Position numbers and translations under genes: made by a program. This document shows, piece after piece, positions 34,580 to 35,083 of a stretch of DNA of 35,083 nucleotides. The stretch is from SAR202 cluster bacterium (GTDB lineage Bacteria > Chloroflexota > Dehalococcoidia > Lucifugimonadales > Australimonadaceae). Location: NCBI GenBank assembly GCA_016872415.1, contig VGZX01000016.1, positions 1 through 35,083 on the forward strand. Direction: 5' to 3'. The number at the start of each line of letters is the position of its first letter. Positions within the stretch are counted from its first letter, which is position 1. Under the pieces are notes generated by a model. It saw only the letters and a list, made by a program, of their open reading frames with translations, had not been told where the DNA came from and ran no database searches.

Positions 34580-35083
34580 GCGCCATCCCCTTCCCCTTCG
34601 TCATGCTCGTCACCGACCGCGCCGTCGCCGGCGGGCCGGAGCGCCTCGTCGCGATGGTCCGGGCCGCGGTGGCCGATGGCGTCAATGCGGTGCAGTTGCG
34701 CGAGAAGGATCTACCGCCTGACGCGCTGCTGCATTTGGCGCTCGACCTGCGTGAAGTCACGCGCGGCCGCGCCCTGCTGTTCGTGAACGGCGACATCGAA
34801 ACGGCGATCGCATGCGGCGCCGACGGCGCGCACTTGCCGGAGGCCCACGGCGATCCGGAGCTGATTCTGGAGCGGCCGGGCGCCAAGCGTCTACTCGTCT
34901 CGCGCGCCGTCCACACCGTCGCCGCCGCCGGCGATGCGACGCTCGCGCGCGCCGACTTGCTGGTCGCGGGCACGGTCTTCCCGTCGGACACGCATCACGG
35001 CGGGCGCGCCGCCGGCGTGGGCCTCATCGCCGACATCCGGCGGGCGGTTGCCGTGCCGATCGCCGACATCGGCGGCATCACCG
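34576..35083 (+). CDS. thiE: Thiamine phosphate synthase (3' truncated by window)
   Basis: ATG 34576 overlaps the thiG stop (ATGA). MSAIPFPFVMLVTDRAVAG...VNAVQLREKDLPPDALL...LFVNGDIETAIACGADGAHLPE...VAGTVFPSDTHHGG. Absent from the ORF track because no stop falls in the window. Confidence 0.93.
   Translation, partial: MSAIPFPFVMLVTDRAVAGGPERLVAMVRAAVADGVNAVQLREKDLPPDALLHLALDLREVTRGRALLFVNGDIETAIACGADGAHLPEAHGDPELILERPGAKRLLVSRAVHTVAAAGDATLARADLLVAGTVFPSDTHHGGRAAGVGLIADIRRAVAVPIADIGGIT

Noticed and set aside
1-35083. CRISPR arrays, IS elements, tRNAs
   Set aside because: No spaced identical repeats of CRISPR size, no transposase-like ORF and no T-loop GGTTCGAATCC-type signature with cloverleaf context was found.

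Overview
This is a GC-rich bacterial chromosomal window, probably Chloroflexota-like (inferred from gene content only). It is mostly housekeeping genes, with a few unusual intervals. In order: the 3' end of a FakA/DAK2-like gene and a DegV/FakB gene; a coupled three-gene module (HAS-barrel-like protein, unknown beta-rich/helical protein, HerA-type ATPase) followed by a flippase-like membrane protein; a Leu/Glu-type dehydrogenase; an MFS transporter; a minimal zincin; endonuclease IV; secF/secD; a CCA-adding-type nucleotidyltransferase; a 59-aa Cys protein; def; a proteasome/HslV-like Ntn-hydrolase gene of visibly lower GC inserted between def and priA; priA; rplS; pfkA; an orphan 5S rRNA with its own promoter and terminator; an S1-domain protein; clpC; a CMD-family protein; radA; a 530-bp non-coding interval; lipA; an NTF2-like protein; a DUF2892 protein and a Crp/Fnr regulator; a D-2-hydroxyacid dehydrogenase; a TP-rich anchored protein; a polyprenyl synthetase; metG; a TPP riboswitch with thiG and partial thiE. 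The strongest candidates for undescribed biology are: (1) the radA-lipA intergenic region, with two arrays of about 11-nt direct repeats (YTCAACC / YTCACC, PHO-box-like), each followed by a shared CATGCTTRTCGC block and, about 100 nt later, a terminator-like hairpin, which suggests tandem regulated small RNAs; (2) the Ntn hydrolase between priA and def with a candidate Thr/Asp/Lys catalytic set; (3) the HerA module with no recognisable NurA. No CRISPR array, transposon or tRNA was recognised. All calls come from reading the sequence; no database search was run.
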